A stretch of DNA of 64,000 nt from Gabonibacter massiliensis (lineage in GTDB: Bacteria > Bacteroidota > Bacteroidia > Bacteroidales > Marinifilaceae), in assembly GCA_001487125.1 (NCBI GenBank), contig LN913012.1, positions 415,366 to 479,365 of the forward strand, given 5' to 3'. Shown one piece after another: positions 54,879 to 64,000 of this stretch. Below the pieces are notes generated by a model. It was not told the origin of the DNA. It was given only the letters and a program-made list of their open reading frames with translations, and did not search any database. How positions within the stretch are numbered: position 1 is the first letter of the stretch; every line of letters begins with the position of its first letter. Both the position numbers and the translations under genes were made by a program.

Positions 54879-56060
54879 ATGAAGACAGAAAAGATGGAGT
54901 TCAAAAATTTGGATATAGATCGGTTGTTGGTTCGTATTTTGTCGAATCGAGCGGATCGGAAGGAGATTATTTCCTTTTTCCAGTGGATAAACGAGGAAGG
55001 AAACCGGGAGTATTTCGAAAAATTCAAAAAAGTATGGCATTTGACTTCGGGGATACATGTTAACCGGAGATTATTAGAGACCGGATTAGAGGATTATCGT
55101 CTTTTTATGGAAAAATCTTTGCGGCGGAAGCGACAACTGAGACGGGTCGTGTGGCAGGTGGCATCGGTGATCGTGATTGGATTGATAGGTGTCGTTTCGG
55201 TTATTTGGTTGCATAGAGATACGATGCCGAAGGAGATGATGAAGGTAGGACGGGATAAAGCGGTTGTCCTGACCTTATCCGACGGAAGGGAGATCGACGT
55301 GATGCAGGATTCTTTGTTGGTGATAAAAGAAATAGGGACATCTGCCCAGCTGCATACAATAAATCAACGTAGAATCGTGTACGAGAGGCAAGATACTTCG
55401 GAGTTTATCGATTCTGCCGAATTGATCTATCATGAGATTAGCGTGCGTGCGGGAGAGCGTTTTTTCGTGCAGTTGTCGGACGGGACGAAAGTATGGCTCA
55501 ATTCGGAGAGTTCATTGCGTTATCCGGTTGGTTTCAGCAACGTGAACCGGGAAGTTGAGGTTCAGGGAAATCTCTACTTTGAGGTGGTAAAAGATTCGAC
55601 TCGTCCTTTTATTGTCGTTACTCAAGAGATAAAAACCGAGGTGTTGGGGACCTCTTTCGAGATTAATACATACGGGGATAAGGACGAAGTGAGTACAACT
55701 CTCGTGGAGGGGTGCGTGAGGGTATACGCGGGTAACTGTATTGAAACGATTTATCCCGACCAGAAATTCCTTTTTCATACGAATAGCGGCAAATTCGAGA
55801 TTCTGAAGGTGGATGCTGCTAATAAGGTACGGTGGAAGGATGGTATTTTAGTGATCGATAACGAATCGTTTGACAATCTTGTCCGGAAATTGGAGCGTTG
55901 GTATGGTATAGATATTCAAAATAATACCGGAATTGTCTTTACCCAATCGTTTAGCGGAGAATTTGATCGGGAGCATGTCCAGCATGCCATTGAGACTATT
56001 TGTGAAAATCTGAATATTTCTTATTCTATGGAAGAAGGTAGAATTTTTTTGAGCAGATAA
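54879..56060 (+). CDS. FecR-family anti-sigma factor (second Sus locus)
   Basis: A 393-residue protein with a cytoplasmic anti-sigma part (about 1-85) and one membrane helix (about 88-108, VVWQVASVIVIGLIGVVSVIWL). The FecR domain contains VRAGERFFVQLSDGTKVWLNSESSLRYP and GNLYFEV, and the C-terminal STN-like region contains IDNESFDNLVRKLERWYGIDI. It partners with the preceding sigma factor and the STN domain of the SusC encoded next. Confidence 0.92.
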   Translation: MKTEKMEFKNLDIDRLLVRILSNRADRKEIISFFQWINEEGNREYFEKFKKVWHLTSGIHVNRRLLETGLEDYRLFMEKSLRRKRQLRRVVWQVASVIVIGLIGVVSVIWLHRDTMPKEMMKVGRDKAVVLTLSDGREIDVMQDSLLVIKEIGTSAQLHTINQRRIVYERQDTSEFIDSAELIYHEISVRAGERFFVQLSDGTKVWLNSESSLRYPVGFSNVNREVEVQGNLYFEVVKDSTRPFIVVTQEIKTEVLGTSFEINTYGDKDEVSTTLVEGCVRVYAGNCIETIYPDQKFLFHTNSGKFEILKVDAANKVRWKDGILVIDNESFDNLVRKLERWYGIDIQNNTGIVFTQSFSGEFDREHVQHAIETICENLNISYSMEEGRIFLSR

Positions 56061-56064
56061 CAAA

Positions 56065-56103
56065 AGGAGTATCCGTCGTGCGCCAACACATTTAGATACT
56101 CCT
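56065..56103 (+). promoter_or_regulatory. Hairpin in the FecR-SusC intergenic region (second operon)
   Basis: AGGAGTATC (56065-56073) pairs perfectly with GATACTCCT (56095-56103), in the same place as the hairpin of the first Sus operon. No T-run follows, so it is not a simple terminator. Confidence 0.45.
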
Positions 56104-56146
56104 GCTGTTAAGCGTGTATTTAATATAAACTTAACTTTACAAAATT

Positions 56147-59100
56147 ATGAAAAAAAAGCGGTATTCTCTGTCCGCGTCGATAAAAAATGTCTGTTGGATA
56201 TTTTTATTGACTTTCTTATGGACAAATTTATTGTGCTTTTCGGCAAAAGGTAATCCGATCGAGCCCCAGCGGGTGACCTTGGATTTGAAAGATGTTTCTC
56301 TTTCTATGTTGTTTCAGGAAATAAAGAAACAGACCTCTTACAAATTTTTTTATAACGACGAGCAGGAAAAAGCATTAGGAAAAATTTCGGTCTCCGTAAC
56401 GGATGAAACCTTAGACAAGGTATTGGATAAGGTATTTGAAGGGACGAAATATACCTATAAAATTTCGGGTGAACAGGTGGTTGTTGTCTCTCGAGAGAGT
56501 GTACAAGCGACTACAGAGAAGCAAATTAGAATTCAGGGAAAAGTAACGGATGAAAAGAAAAATCCTATTCCCGGTGTAACGGTTGTGGTAAAAGGGACAA
56601 CTTTGGGAGTGTCTACGACTGCCGATGGAAATTACGTGTTGACCTTGCCTGAGATGAAGGATTTTTCATTGGTTTTTTCTTTTATCGGAATGGAAACTCA
56701 GGAGATTAAGTACGCGGGGAAAGATACGATCAATATCGTGATGAAGGAGGAGGATGTGAAGTTGGAGGATGTTATTGTAACGGGTTACGCGAACGTGAAG
56801 AAATCCAGTTTTACCGGTTCGGTTACTCAGGTAAAGAGAGAGGAGTTGATGAAGGTGGGAACCAGCAACGTGATGGATCTGCTTCAGGTGTTTGATCCCT
56901 CTTTGAGAATCGTGAAAAACAACGAGATGGGATCCGATCCGAATACGTTGCCGGAATTTTACGTGCGCGGCCGGTCTGGAATTTCGCAAGTGAAAGAGCT
57001 GGATAAATTGCAAGCCGGGGATGTTTCCGAATTCGCGTTGTCCACGAATCCGAACTTGCCTATCTTTATTTTGGACGGATTTGAGGTAAGCGTGGAAAAA
57101 GTGTATGACCTCGATTTAAATAGAATAAAGGATATCAACATTTTGAAGGATGCGGCTGCTACTGCTATTTACGGTTCTCGTGCGGCTAACGGTGTAATTG
57201 TGATTGAAACGGTTCCTCCCGCTCCCGGGGAAATGCGTATCTCTTATAACGGAAACTTGGATATCACGGCTCCGGATTTGAGCAGTTACGATTTGATGAA
57301 TGCGGAGGAGAAACTGGCTGCAGAGTGGGCTGCCGGATTATTTCAACCGAGATTACAAAACTTGGGTTCCGTAAGTGAAGAGTCCGAGTTAAACTCTTTG
57401 ATGGGATATTATATAGAGAAAAGAAATCGGATTTTACGGGGTATCGATAATTATTGGTTATCTCAACCGTTGACCACGGAGGTGAATCATAAACACAGCG
57501 TGTATGTAGAGGGCGGTACCGAAAGTATCCGTTTCGGCGTCGAATTGCGTTACGACAAACAAAACGGGGTTATGAAGGAATCCTATCGTAATCGTGTCGG
57601 AGCCGGATTGACGTTGGATTATCGTTACAAAGGATTGCAAATAAAGAATCAGATCAATTACGACATGGTCAAAGCGAAAGATTCTCCTTACGGTAACTTC
57701 AGGGATTACACCAGTAAACAGCCTTACGACCTATGGGCTGATGAAGAGACCGGAGAGATGCTTCAGAATACGACTCAGTGGGGTAACTATGGCGGTAGCT
57801 CCAAAAATCCTTTGTACGAAGCTGTACTCGGTAATTTTAGCAAGAACGGCTATAAAGAGTGGACCAATAATCTCTCTTTAAATTGGTATATCAACGATTA
57901 TTTGTTAATTAAAGGACAGTTGGCGCTGACACTTAAGGAAGCTAATACCTCTTCTTTCACGGATCCTCTTTCCGGAACTTACGGTAGGGAAGATCTTTTC
58001 AAAAAAGGGGATTTGTATTTGTCGGAGACCAATACCAATACGTTAAATGTTAATTTGTTCGGTGCTTACAACCGGTCTATAGGAAAACACAATATAAATT
58101 TCAGTATGGGTATTAACCTCCGTACGACTAAGGATGAGTATTCGAATTCTCATTACAGAGGTTTTCCGGATGCAGAACGGCATGAACCTGCTTACGCTTA
58201 TGAAGTCGTGACGAAGCCTTCTTTTTCGGATAACGAGACGCGGTTGTTAGGTGGTTTCGCCACGTTCAATTACAGTTACAATAACATTTACCTATTGGAC
58301 GGATCTTATCGTTTTGACGGATCTTCCGAATTCGGAGCGGATCGTAAATGGGCTCCTTTTTGGTCGGCCGGAGCCGGAATAAACATGCACAATTACGATT
58401 TTATGAAGCAGCTTAACTTTGTCTCCTTGTTGAAATTGAAAGGAAACGTGGGAGAGACCGGTAAGGCTAATTTCCAACCCTATATGGCGAAAAATGTTTG
58501 GGATGTGATGTTGGACGACTGGTATCCGACCGGAATCGGTGCGGCTCCGATGGCAATGGGTAATAAAGATTTGACTTGGGAAAGAACGCTTTCGTGGAGT
58601 ATCGGTGCAGAAGTAGGTTTGTGGAATGACCGGATTCAATTCGATATCGATTATTACAACAAAACAACCAAAGACGGTATTACCGAGGTTTCTCTTCCTT
58701 CTTCTTCCGGGTTTAAGACTTACATGGATAACATGGGAGAGATTCAGAACAAGGGAGTGGATGTTGTGTTGAATGTACGTGCTTATACTTCGAAAAATTT
58801 GGATGTGAATCTTTTCGCGAACTTATCTCATAACAAGAATAGGATTACCAAAATTTCGGATTATCTGAAACAGTATAACGAGCGGGTGAATGATTACTAC
58901 GAGGAGTATAATCATGAGAACTATACGGGTTCTTGGGTATTACAGATGAGCAATAGCAATAAGGAGTATGCCAAACCTCTTTTGAAATACGAAGAAGGGG
59001 CTTCTTTAACAGCTATTTACGGAATGAAATCCTTGGGTATTAACCCGGCAAACGGTAAAGAAATATATCAAAAACGAGACGGTACCATTACTTACGACTG

Positions 59101-59593
59101 GAGTCCTCAAGAGCAACAGGTAATTGGAGACGAAGAACCCACCGCTCAAGGAGCGTTCGGAGTGAATGTCCGTTATCAAAGATTCACGTTGTATACTACG
59201 TTCTTGTATGAATGGGGTGGGGATAAATACAACCAAACCTTAGTCGATAATGTTGAAAACGTGAATTTGAATGATTATAATGCGGACCGGCGCGTGTGGA
59301 CCGATAGATGGCAACAGGTGGGAGACGTGACCCCGTTGAAAGCTATTCAGGATCGGTATTACGTGACGCGTGCCACTTCTCGGTTCGTGCAAAAAAACAA
59401 TTATGTGACTTTCAACTCTTTATCTTTAGCTTATGACTTTAATCCGACTTTGATCAACAGGATTGGTCTCAGTATGTTAAGATTACAATTTAACATGAAA
59501 GATATAAAGACGTTCTCTACGATAAAGCAGGAGATGGGATTATCCTATCCTTTTGCCCGCACCTTTACGTTCACGTTAAATGCCAGTTTTTAA
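56147..59593 (+). CDS. SusC/RagA-family TonB-dependent receptor with STN domain (second locus)
   Basis: An 1148-residue protein. A signal segment (about 10-35) is followed by an STN domain (about 42-100, VTLDLKDVSLSMLFQEIKKQTSYKF), a regulatory-like domain (about 128-205, NPIPGVTVVVKGTTLGVSTTADGNY), a plug with the SusC signature DINILKDAAATAIYGSRAANGVIVIET, and a barrel ending FTFTLNASF. The plug's signature region carries an insertion, RSGISQVKELDKLQAGDVSEF, before it. It imports an unknown ligand together with the SusD encoded 18 bases downstream. Confidence 0.95.
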   Translation: MKKKRYSLSASIKNVCWIFLLTFLWTNLLCFSAKGNPIEPQRVTLDLKDVSLSMLFQEIKKQTSYKFFYNDEQEKALGKISVSVTDETLDKVLDKVFEGTKYTYKISGEQVVVVSRESVQATTEKQIRIQGKVTDEKKNPIPGVTVVVKGTTLGVSTTADGNYVLTLPEMKDFSLVFSFIGMETQEIKYAGKDTINIVMKEEDVKLEDVIVTGYANVKKSSFTGSVTQVKREELMKVGTSNVMDLLQVFDPSLRIVKNNEMGSDPNTLPEFYVRGRSGISQVKELDKLQAGDVSEFALSTNPNLPIFILDGFEVSVEKVYDLDLNRIKDINILKDAAATAIYGSRAANGVIVIETVPPAPGEMRISYNGNLDITAPDLSSYDLMNAEEKLAAEWAAGLFQPRLQNLGSVSEESELNSLMGYYIEKRNRILRGIDNYWLSQPLTTEVNHKHSVYVEGGTESIRFGVELRYDKQNGVMKESYRNRVGAGLTLDYRYKGLQIKNQINYDMVKAKDSPYGNFRDYTSKQPYDLWADEETGEMLQNTTQWGNYGGSSKNPLYEAVLGNFSKNGYKEWTNNLSLNWYINDYLLIKGQLALTLKEANTSSFTDPLSGTYGREDLFKKGDLYLSETNTNTLNVNLFGAYNRSIGKHNINFSMGINLRTTKDEYSNSHYRGFPDAERHEPAYAYEVVTKPSFSDNETRLLGGFATFNYSYNNIYLLDGSYRFDGSSEFGADRKWAPFWSAGAGINMHNYDFMKQLNFVSLLKLKGNVGETGKANFQPYMAKNVWDVMLDDWYPTGIGAAPMAMGNKDLTWERTLSWSIGAEVGLWNDRIQFDIDYYNKTTKDGITEVSLPSSSGFKTYMDNMGEIQNKGVDVVLNVRAYTSKNLDVNLFANLSHNKNRITKISDYLKQYNERVNDYYEEYNHENYTGSWVLQMSNSNKEYAKPLLKYEEGASLTAIYGMKSLGINPANGKEIYQKRDGTITYDWSPQEQQVIGDEEPTAQGAFGVNVRYQRFTLYTTFLYEWGGDKYNQTLVDNVENVNLNDYNADRRVWTDRWQQVGDVTPLKAIQDRYYVTRATSRFVQKNNYVTFNSLSLAYDFNPTLINRIGLSMLRLQFNMKDIKTFSTIKQEMGLSYPFARTFTFTLNASF

Positions 59594-59611
59594 TGCTAAC
59601 AAAGAGAGATT

Positions 59612-61099
59612 ATGAAAAGAATATGGATTTTTATACTATTACTCGGGTTTTTGACCTCTTGTAATGATTTCTTGGATGTAACGTCCGACACGGAACTTGT
59701 CGAAGAGGATTTGTACTCGGATATTACAGGAGTAAGAATGGCGGTAAACGGTGTTTACAAGTCATTGTCTTCTACCGATTTGTACGGTAAGAATTTGACA
59801 TGGGGGTTCGCCAGTGCTATCGGACATAATTATGAGACCAGCAGTACGACTTATCTGCCGACCTCTTTATATTACGCGGCTCAATTCGATTGGGAGAATG
59901 CCGAAGACGTTACGGAGCAAATCTGGAGTAAAGCCTATAATACTATTGCGGCTTGCAATGACATCATTCAACACGTTGAAGGGAAAGACACCACTTTCTT
60001 CGAACTCGGAAGTATCGAGAGAGACATGATATTGGGAGAAATGTACGGTGTTCGCGCCATGTTGCACTTCGATATCTATCGTCTTTTTGCACCGGCACCT
60101 GTTACGAATTATACCGGAACAACGATTCCTTACGTGACCACCTATCCTGATCATCAACCGGTACATAAAAGTGCCGAAGAGGTGAAGGCTTTGATCATCG
60201 AGGATATGGAACGCGCCAAGGCTCTATTGACTAAAGTGGATACCGTTTTTTGCGTGTCCTGGTGTAAATCGACTTCCGCTCGCTTACGTCAACCGGGTTC
60301 TTGGTCGACTGCTCCGCCAAACGACTTTTTCAGCTATCGCGGTCATCGGATGAATTATTGGGGAGCTACGGCATTGTTGGCACGTATGTATATGTACATG
60401 GGAGACGAGGATAATGCCTACAAAAATGCATCGATCTGCTATAGTTTCCATCAACGGAACTGGTTTCAATGGACCTCTGCTTCTTACTTGGGGTTGATAA
60501 CGGATAAAGATTACATTTATCCGAAAAAACCGGACGAAATCTTTATGGCTTTCTCCAATAATAATAATTATGAGAATTGGGAGAATACGATCGGAACGAG
60601 TAACTATGCTTTTCGTATGAAAAATATGTCAGACCTATTCAAGGGGGATGAAGATGATTATCGACTGGTCGGGTATTACAATCGGTACGGTTACCAGAGG
60701 TATCTGACCTGGATCAGACCTGCCGGAACTTCTTATACGGCTACTTCTACAGCAGAGAATCAAGGTCCTTACCTTCCGATTATCAGTTTCCCGGAGATGT
60801 ACCATATCTTGATCGAGTGTATGATCAATAAAAATCAGATTGCTGATGCTGTCGGATTGTTGAATACGATCAGACAAAAAAGAGGAGCTAAAACGACTAT
60901 TCCGGAAACGATAGCTGCCGACCAACTGAAGGAGAGGTTAGTGACGGATATTATCCGGGAGACCTTGACTATGGGGCAGACCTTCTATATGTTTAAACGG
61001 TTGAACCGGGATATTTTCAACGGAGAGGAAAATATAAAGATGAGTTCGGAAAAATGGACTGTCCCATTACCGCAAAGCGAAACAGATTATCAATTCTAA
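59612..61099 (+). CDS. SusD/RagB-family lipoprotein (second locus)
   Basis: A 495-residue protein with a lipoprotein signal (LLGFLTSCNDFLDV, cysteine 17). SusD features include GEMYGVRAMLHFDIYRLFAPAPV (about 147-170) and the C-terminal ISFPEMYHILIECMINKNQIADAVGLLNTIRQKRG. It binds ligand at the surface over the SusC barrel. Spacings to neighbours are 18 and 10 bases. Confidence 0.93.
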   Translation: MKRIWIFILLLGFLTSCNDFLDVTSDTELVEEDLYSDITGVRMAVNGVYKSLSSTDLYGKNLTWGFASAIGHNYETSSTTYLPTSLYYAAQFDWENAEDVTEQIWSKAYNTIAACNDIIQHVEGKDTTFFELGSIERDMILGEMYGVRAMLHFDIYRLFAPAPVTNYTGTTIPYVTTYPDHQPVHKSAEEVKALIIEDMERAKALLTKVDTVFCVSWCKSTSARLRQPGSWSTAPPNDFFSYRGHRMNYWGATALLARMYMYMGDEDNAYKNASICYSFHQRNWFQWTSASYLGLITDKDYIYPKKPDEIFMAFSNNNNYENWENTIGTSNYAFRMKNMSDLFKGDEDDYRLVGYYNRYGYQRYLTWIRPAGTSYTATSTAENQGPYLPIISFPEMYHILIECMINKNQIADAVGLLNTIRQKRGAKTTIPETIAADQLKERLVTDIIRETLTMGQTFYMFKRLNRDIFNGEENIKMSSEKWTVPLPQSETDYQF

Positions 61100-61109
61100 T
61101 GCAGAAATT

Positions 61110-61811
61110 ATGAAAAAAATATACACGTTATTACTTGTAGTCGTTTGTTTTGGGATGACACTCTCTTGTAACAGGGATGACATCATGCTATACGACTCCA
61201 GCGATTATATTCAGTTCGTCAAACGTCTTACTGATTCTTCGACATGTTCTTTTTTAGCTTATCCGAACGATAATCAACTGCGTTTTCCAGTGGTTGTCGA
61301 GGTTATAGGTAAGCCCTCTACGCGGGATCGGAATTATAAGATTACAGTGGCCGACGAATACACGAATGCTACGACGGCTAATTATGATTTGCCTGCCAGT
61401 TTTGTAATGAAGGCCGGAAAGGTGATCGATACCTGTTGGGTTACGTTTAAGAAAACGGACGAACTTAAAACCGAGGCTTTGAGATTGGCTTTAAAATTGG
61501 AAGCGACGCCTGATTTCATGTTGGGGCAAACGGATTGCTTGGGAAACATTCTTTATGTCACCAATAAGGTATCCAAACCGGATTGGTGGAATTCGACCGT
61601 GACCGGTAGTTACCTGGGAGATTATTCGGATAAAAAGTACACCTTGTTTATTCAGGAGACCGGTGTTGCGGATTTGGACCCGAATAATGCGGATGAATTG
61701 CGTTATTACACGATTATATTTAAAAACTATCTGTTGAGGGAGAAAGATAACAATCGTACGGTAAGGGAAGAGGACGGAACAGAAATGACGGTTAACCTGA
61801 TAGGTGGATGA
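61110..61811 (+). CDS. DUF4843-domain lipoprotein
   Basis: A 233-residue protein with a lipoprotein signal (FGMTLSCNRDD) and the DUF4843 pattern: YDSSDYIQFVK at the start, LRFPVVVEVIGKPSTRDRNYKI in the middle, and a Trp-rich PDWWNSTVTGSYLGDYSDKKY segment. This family is almost always encoded after SusC/SusD in signalling-type loci and is thought to be an accessory surface protein; its function is unknown. Confidence 0.85.
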   Translation: MKKIYTLLLVVVCFGMTLSCNRDDIMLYDSSDYIQFVKRLTDSSTCSFLAYPNDNQLRFPVVVEVIGKPSTRDRNYKITVADEYTNATTANYDLPASFVMKAGKVIDTCWVTFKKTDELKTEALRLALKLEATPDFMLGQTDCLGNILYVTNKVSKPDWWNSTVTGSYLGDYSDKKYTLFIQETGVADLDPNNADELRYYTIIFKNYLLREKDNNRTVREEDGTEMTVNLIGG

Positions 61812-61828
61812 TTTTAAAGATTTGAATT

Positions 61829-63400
61829 ATGAAAATAAGAATAGTAATTATAGCATTGTGGGCGTCTTTATTGGCCGCTTGTTATGAAGATAAGGGAAAT
61901 TATGATCTTGTGGATTACAACAAGATTACAATTGCCACGGTTGCAGCAGAAACAAAAACTACGGTTGTATTAGGCGAGTCCGTGAAGATAACTCCTAAAA
62001 TAACCTGGAAATACCCGGAACGGGACACGACCGAGAGTGCGTTCGATTTTGTTTGGGTGCATACCTGGGGTGGCGATACCATAGCTAAGACCCGGGTATT
62101 GGAATACACCCCGGATGAGTGCGGTAATTTTCCTTGTTATTTGTATGTTACGGAAAAAGCGACCGGAGTGGTCACCCGTTATCAAACTTCTGTAACGGTA
62201 CAATCTCCTTATTTGAAGGGTTGGTTTATTTTAAGTGAGAATGGGGGTAAAACCAATTTGAATTTTGTTCGTCGTGATTCCTGGAAAGACGACGATAATA
62301 AAACCCATTATTATTGGACCGATTTTATCGATTTGTACTCACAGTTGCATCCGAATGATCCTTTGGCTTCCGAAGTTCCTGTGAGATCTGATGTATATGT
62401 AGTTGGTAACGAGGAAGATGAGGTCGTTGTAATTTATGAAGGAGGAAGGGCCAGCGTGTTGAACGGTTTGGATTTCTCGAAAGTATTGGAAATTAAAGAT
62501 GAATTCCCCGGAGGGGCTTATCCTGTCGGGTTCGAAGCCAAACAATTTATCCGGGGCGGGTATTGTGATTTCGTATTAGGAACCGACGGAAAACTTTACT
62601 GGAGGAAAAATGCAAACTCTACGGAAATGAAACATGAACAGACGTTTATGGACGTGGCTGTTTATTTTCCCGGTGGAGGAGCGGATATTTCCGAATTTTT
62701 CAATATTAACGTATATGCGGCTAATTTTATTTTGGGATACGACCAGCTTCATAAGAGGTTTGTAGCTTGCTACACGAGTTTCAACTCCGGAAACTCCTAT
62801 TTGGGAGGAAAAATAGATATTATTAATCCGGTAGATCCGACCACGTTTGTCGATATACTGAATCTGGAGGGGTATAAATTACTCTATTGCGGAGATTTCA
62901 CGGACGGGACGAATTACGTGAATATTTTGAAACAGGAAAGTACGGGTAAGTATTTGATGCAAACGTATAAGTTATCCGGAGGGTATAATAGCCTAAGTGT
63001 AACGAATGCTTCTCAGGAAGAATTTGCCGGTAGCGATAAAATTTCCGATAATACCGTATTCTGGAAATTGCGTAAAGCTTCTTACCTCTATTTCGGAGAA
63101 GGTAACCGGTTGTATTTCTACGACATGAGTACGAAAGCGGTGAAATTATATGCTTCTCTTCCGGACGGCGGTAATATTACCCATTTGATGGAGAGTCCGT
63201 CATCTGGTGGCGACTATCTGTTGGGGGTTGCCACTGATAAGGGTTATTTCTACCTGATCAATGCTACCGATGCCGAAATCTTGGGTTCTCCGGATCCCGG
63301 TGCTGTCGGTATTCAACACGAGGTGTCAGGATTGGGGAATATTAAGAGTGTTTCCTGGAAGTGGGGTGGTTACTTTAATTTAGTATTTGATCGTTATTAA
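61829..63400 (+). CDS. PKD-like family lipoprotein
   Basis: A 523-residue protein with a lipoprotein signal (WASLLAACYEDKGNYDLVDYN). The start CYEDKGNYDLxDYN and the PKD-like beta domain (about 45-130, TPKITWKYPERDTTESAFDFVWVHTWGGD) are typical of the family that follows DUF4843 in such operons. The rest (about 140-520) looks like a beta-propeller-type repeat region. It is the last gene before a strong terminator. Confidence 0.82.
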   Translation: MKIRIVIIALWASLLAACYEDKGNYDLVDYNKITIATVAAETKTTVVLGESVKITPKITWKYPERDTTESAFDFVWVHTWGGDTIAKTRVLEYTPDECGNFPCYLYVTEKATGVVTRYQTSVTVQSPYLKGWFILSENGGKTNLNFVRRDSWKDDDNKTHYYWTDFIDLYSQLHPNDPLASEVPVRSDVYVVGNEEDEVVVIYEGGRASVLNGLDFSKVLEIKDEFPGGAYPVGFEAKQFIRGGYCDFVLGTDGKLYWRKNANSTEMKHEQTFMDVAVYFPGGGADISEFFNINVYAANFILGYDQLHKRFVACYTSFNSGNSYLGGKIDIINPVDPTTFVDILNLEGYKLLYCGDFTDGTNYVNILKQESTGKYLMQTYKLSGGYNSLSVTNASQEEFAGSDKISDNTVFWKLRKASYLYFGEGNRLYFYDMSTKAVKLYASLPDGGNITHLMESPSSGGDYLLGVATDKGYFYLINATDAEILGSPDPGAVGIQHEVSGLGNIKSVSWKWGGYFNLVFDRY

Positions 63401-63410
63401 TGAGTATTTG

Positions 63411-63449
63411 TTTTGGATGTGGATTTAAAATCCACATCCAAAATTTTAA
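63411..63449 (+). terminator. Terminator of the second Sus operon
   Basis: Perfect inverted repeat 63411-63425 with 63429-63443 (15 bp) followed by TTTT, 11 bases after the PKD-like gene's stop. Confidence 0.85.
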
Positions 63450-63789
63450 AATGCGGGACGTTTTTATACGTCGTGTGTGTATTGTGTAAAATCAATAATT
63501 ATGAGGATGATCGATAAGTGTTCTCTCCTGTTAATAGCATTATTGCTGGTCTTCGGAGAGAACGGCTGATCGGTTAATGGATGAGTAGCGTTATCAAGCA
63601 CATGGTAAGGATAAGGCGGTAGACGAACAAGTACCGATGCTACCACGTCGCCTTACGAGTATATGTCGTATAAGATGCATAAGTTGTTGAATAATAAATA
63701 ATTGGTTTTGTGTTGGTTTTTTGTGAAAAGTTTATCGTTTTTCTCGAGACGAATAACACGTGAGTTATATATTAAAGTAAATCTATTGT
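63450..63789. other. Gap with a decayed small gene
   Basis: A stretch of about 340 bp before the ABC ATPase gene. A plus-strand ATG at 63500 starts a signal-peptide-like MRMIDKCSLLLIALLLVFGENG that stops at once. Further on, a separate frame reads YEYMSYKMHKLLNNK before a stop at about 63700. This looks like the start and end of a degraded exported-protein gene. No functional gene is seen. Confidence 0.4.
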
Positions 63790-64000
63790 ATGGAAGAATC
63801 GATTGTAAAAGTAGAAAATTTGTCTCATCGTTACACGATCCAGTGGGCGATCCGGGATATCAATTTCGAGATCACCAAGAACGGTATTTATGGCCTGTTG
63901 GGTTCCAACGGCGCGGGCAAGTCGACCACGATGAATATCATGTGCGGTGTCTTGCGTCCGACGGAAGGAAACGTTTATATCAAGGGAGTGAGTATCCGGG
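63790..64000 (+). CDS. ABC transporter ATP-binding protein (5' part)
   Basis: The first 70 codons of an ATPase gene that runs off the window: MEESIVKVENLSHRYTIQWAIRD, then Walker A LLGSNGAGKSTTMN and LRPTEGNVYIKG. It resembles GldA/CcmA-type ATPases that pair with ABC-2 permeases. It might be the partner for the ABC-2-type permease giants at 21-32 kb or for permeases outside the window. Confidence 0.88.
   Translation, partial: MEESIVKVENLSHRYTIQWAIRDINFEITKNGIYGLLGSNGAGKSTTMNIMCGVLRPTEGNVYIKGVSIR

Overview
The window comes from a member of the Bacteroidota, most likely order Bacteroidales. The evidence is two ECF sigma / FecR anti-sigma / SusC-SusD operons with SusC proteins carrying STN domains, hybrid histidine kinases, DUF1573 and DUF4843 lipoproteins, and repeated TAnnTTTG -7 promoter elements with almost no Shine-Dalgarno sequences. 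A relative of Odoribacter/Butyricimonas would fit, but the genus is only a guess.

Layout. 0-10 kb holds housekeeping and transport genes: a Crp/Fnr regulator running off the left edge, an SMR guanidinium-type exporter, thiol peroxidase, tRNA-Arg(UCU), a flavodoxin-fold iron-sulfur flavoprotein, a MATE exporter behind a structured leader, a large hybrid sensor kinase with a small membrane protein, an MFS transporter and a DUF1573 lipoprotein. 10-20 kb is a first sigma/anti-sigma/SusC/SusD locus with a FAS1-like lipoprotein, a small lipoprotein and an exported thioredoxin. 20-32 kb holds a glycerophosphodiester phosphodiesterase followed by three tandem paralogous giants of about 1140 residues. 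Each giant joins an ABC-2-type permease, an M1-peptidase-like region without HExxH and a golvesin-like C-terminal domain. A decayed phosphodiesterase fragment lies between the first and second giants. mnmE follows.

33.88-50.03 kb is a genomic island inserted at the 3' end of mnmE. It is visibly AT-rich and bounded by an imperfect 15-bp repeat of the mnmE terminal codons. It carries remnants of a mobile element (a truncated zinc-ribbon/HTH gene fused by deletion to a broken RhuM gene), a hipBA toxin-antitoxin pair, and a tightly packed minus-strand operon. The operon encodes an XRE regulator, BrxP (PAPS-reductase-like with a ferredoxin domain), a small protein resembling sulfur-binding domains, BrxC, PglZ, a short BrxL, a GIY-YIG nuclease and a DGQHR (DndB-like) protein. 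This is a BREX type 4 locus without a methyltransferase, extended by three genes reminiscent of phosphorothioate (Dnd/Ssp-type) systems. It is the most interesting part of the window. My inference is that it marks or senses DNA through sulfur chemistry and restricts with the GIY-YIG nuclease.

50-64 kb resumes the chromosome: an AraC regulator, a hybrid histidine kinase whose first PAS region is separated by a frameshift, then a second ECF sigma / FecR / SusC / SusD / DUF4843 / PKD-like lipoprotein operon ending in a strong terminator. The window ends in the start of an ABC ATPase gene. Both Sus loci lack carbohydrate-active enzymes, so their substrates cannot be read from the sequence.
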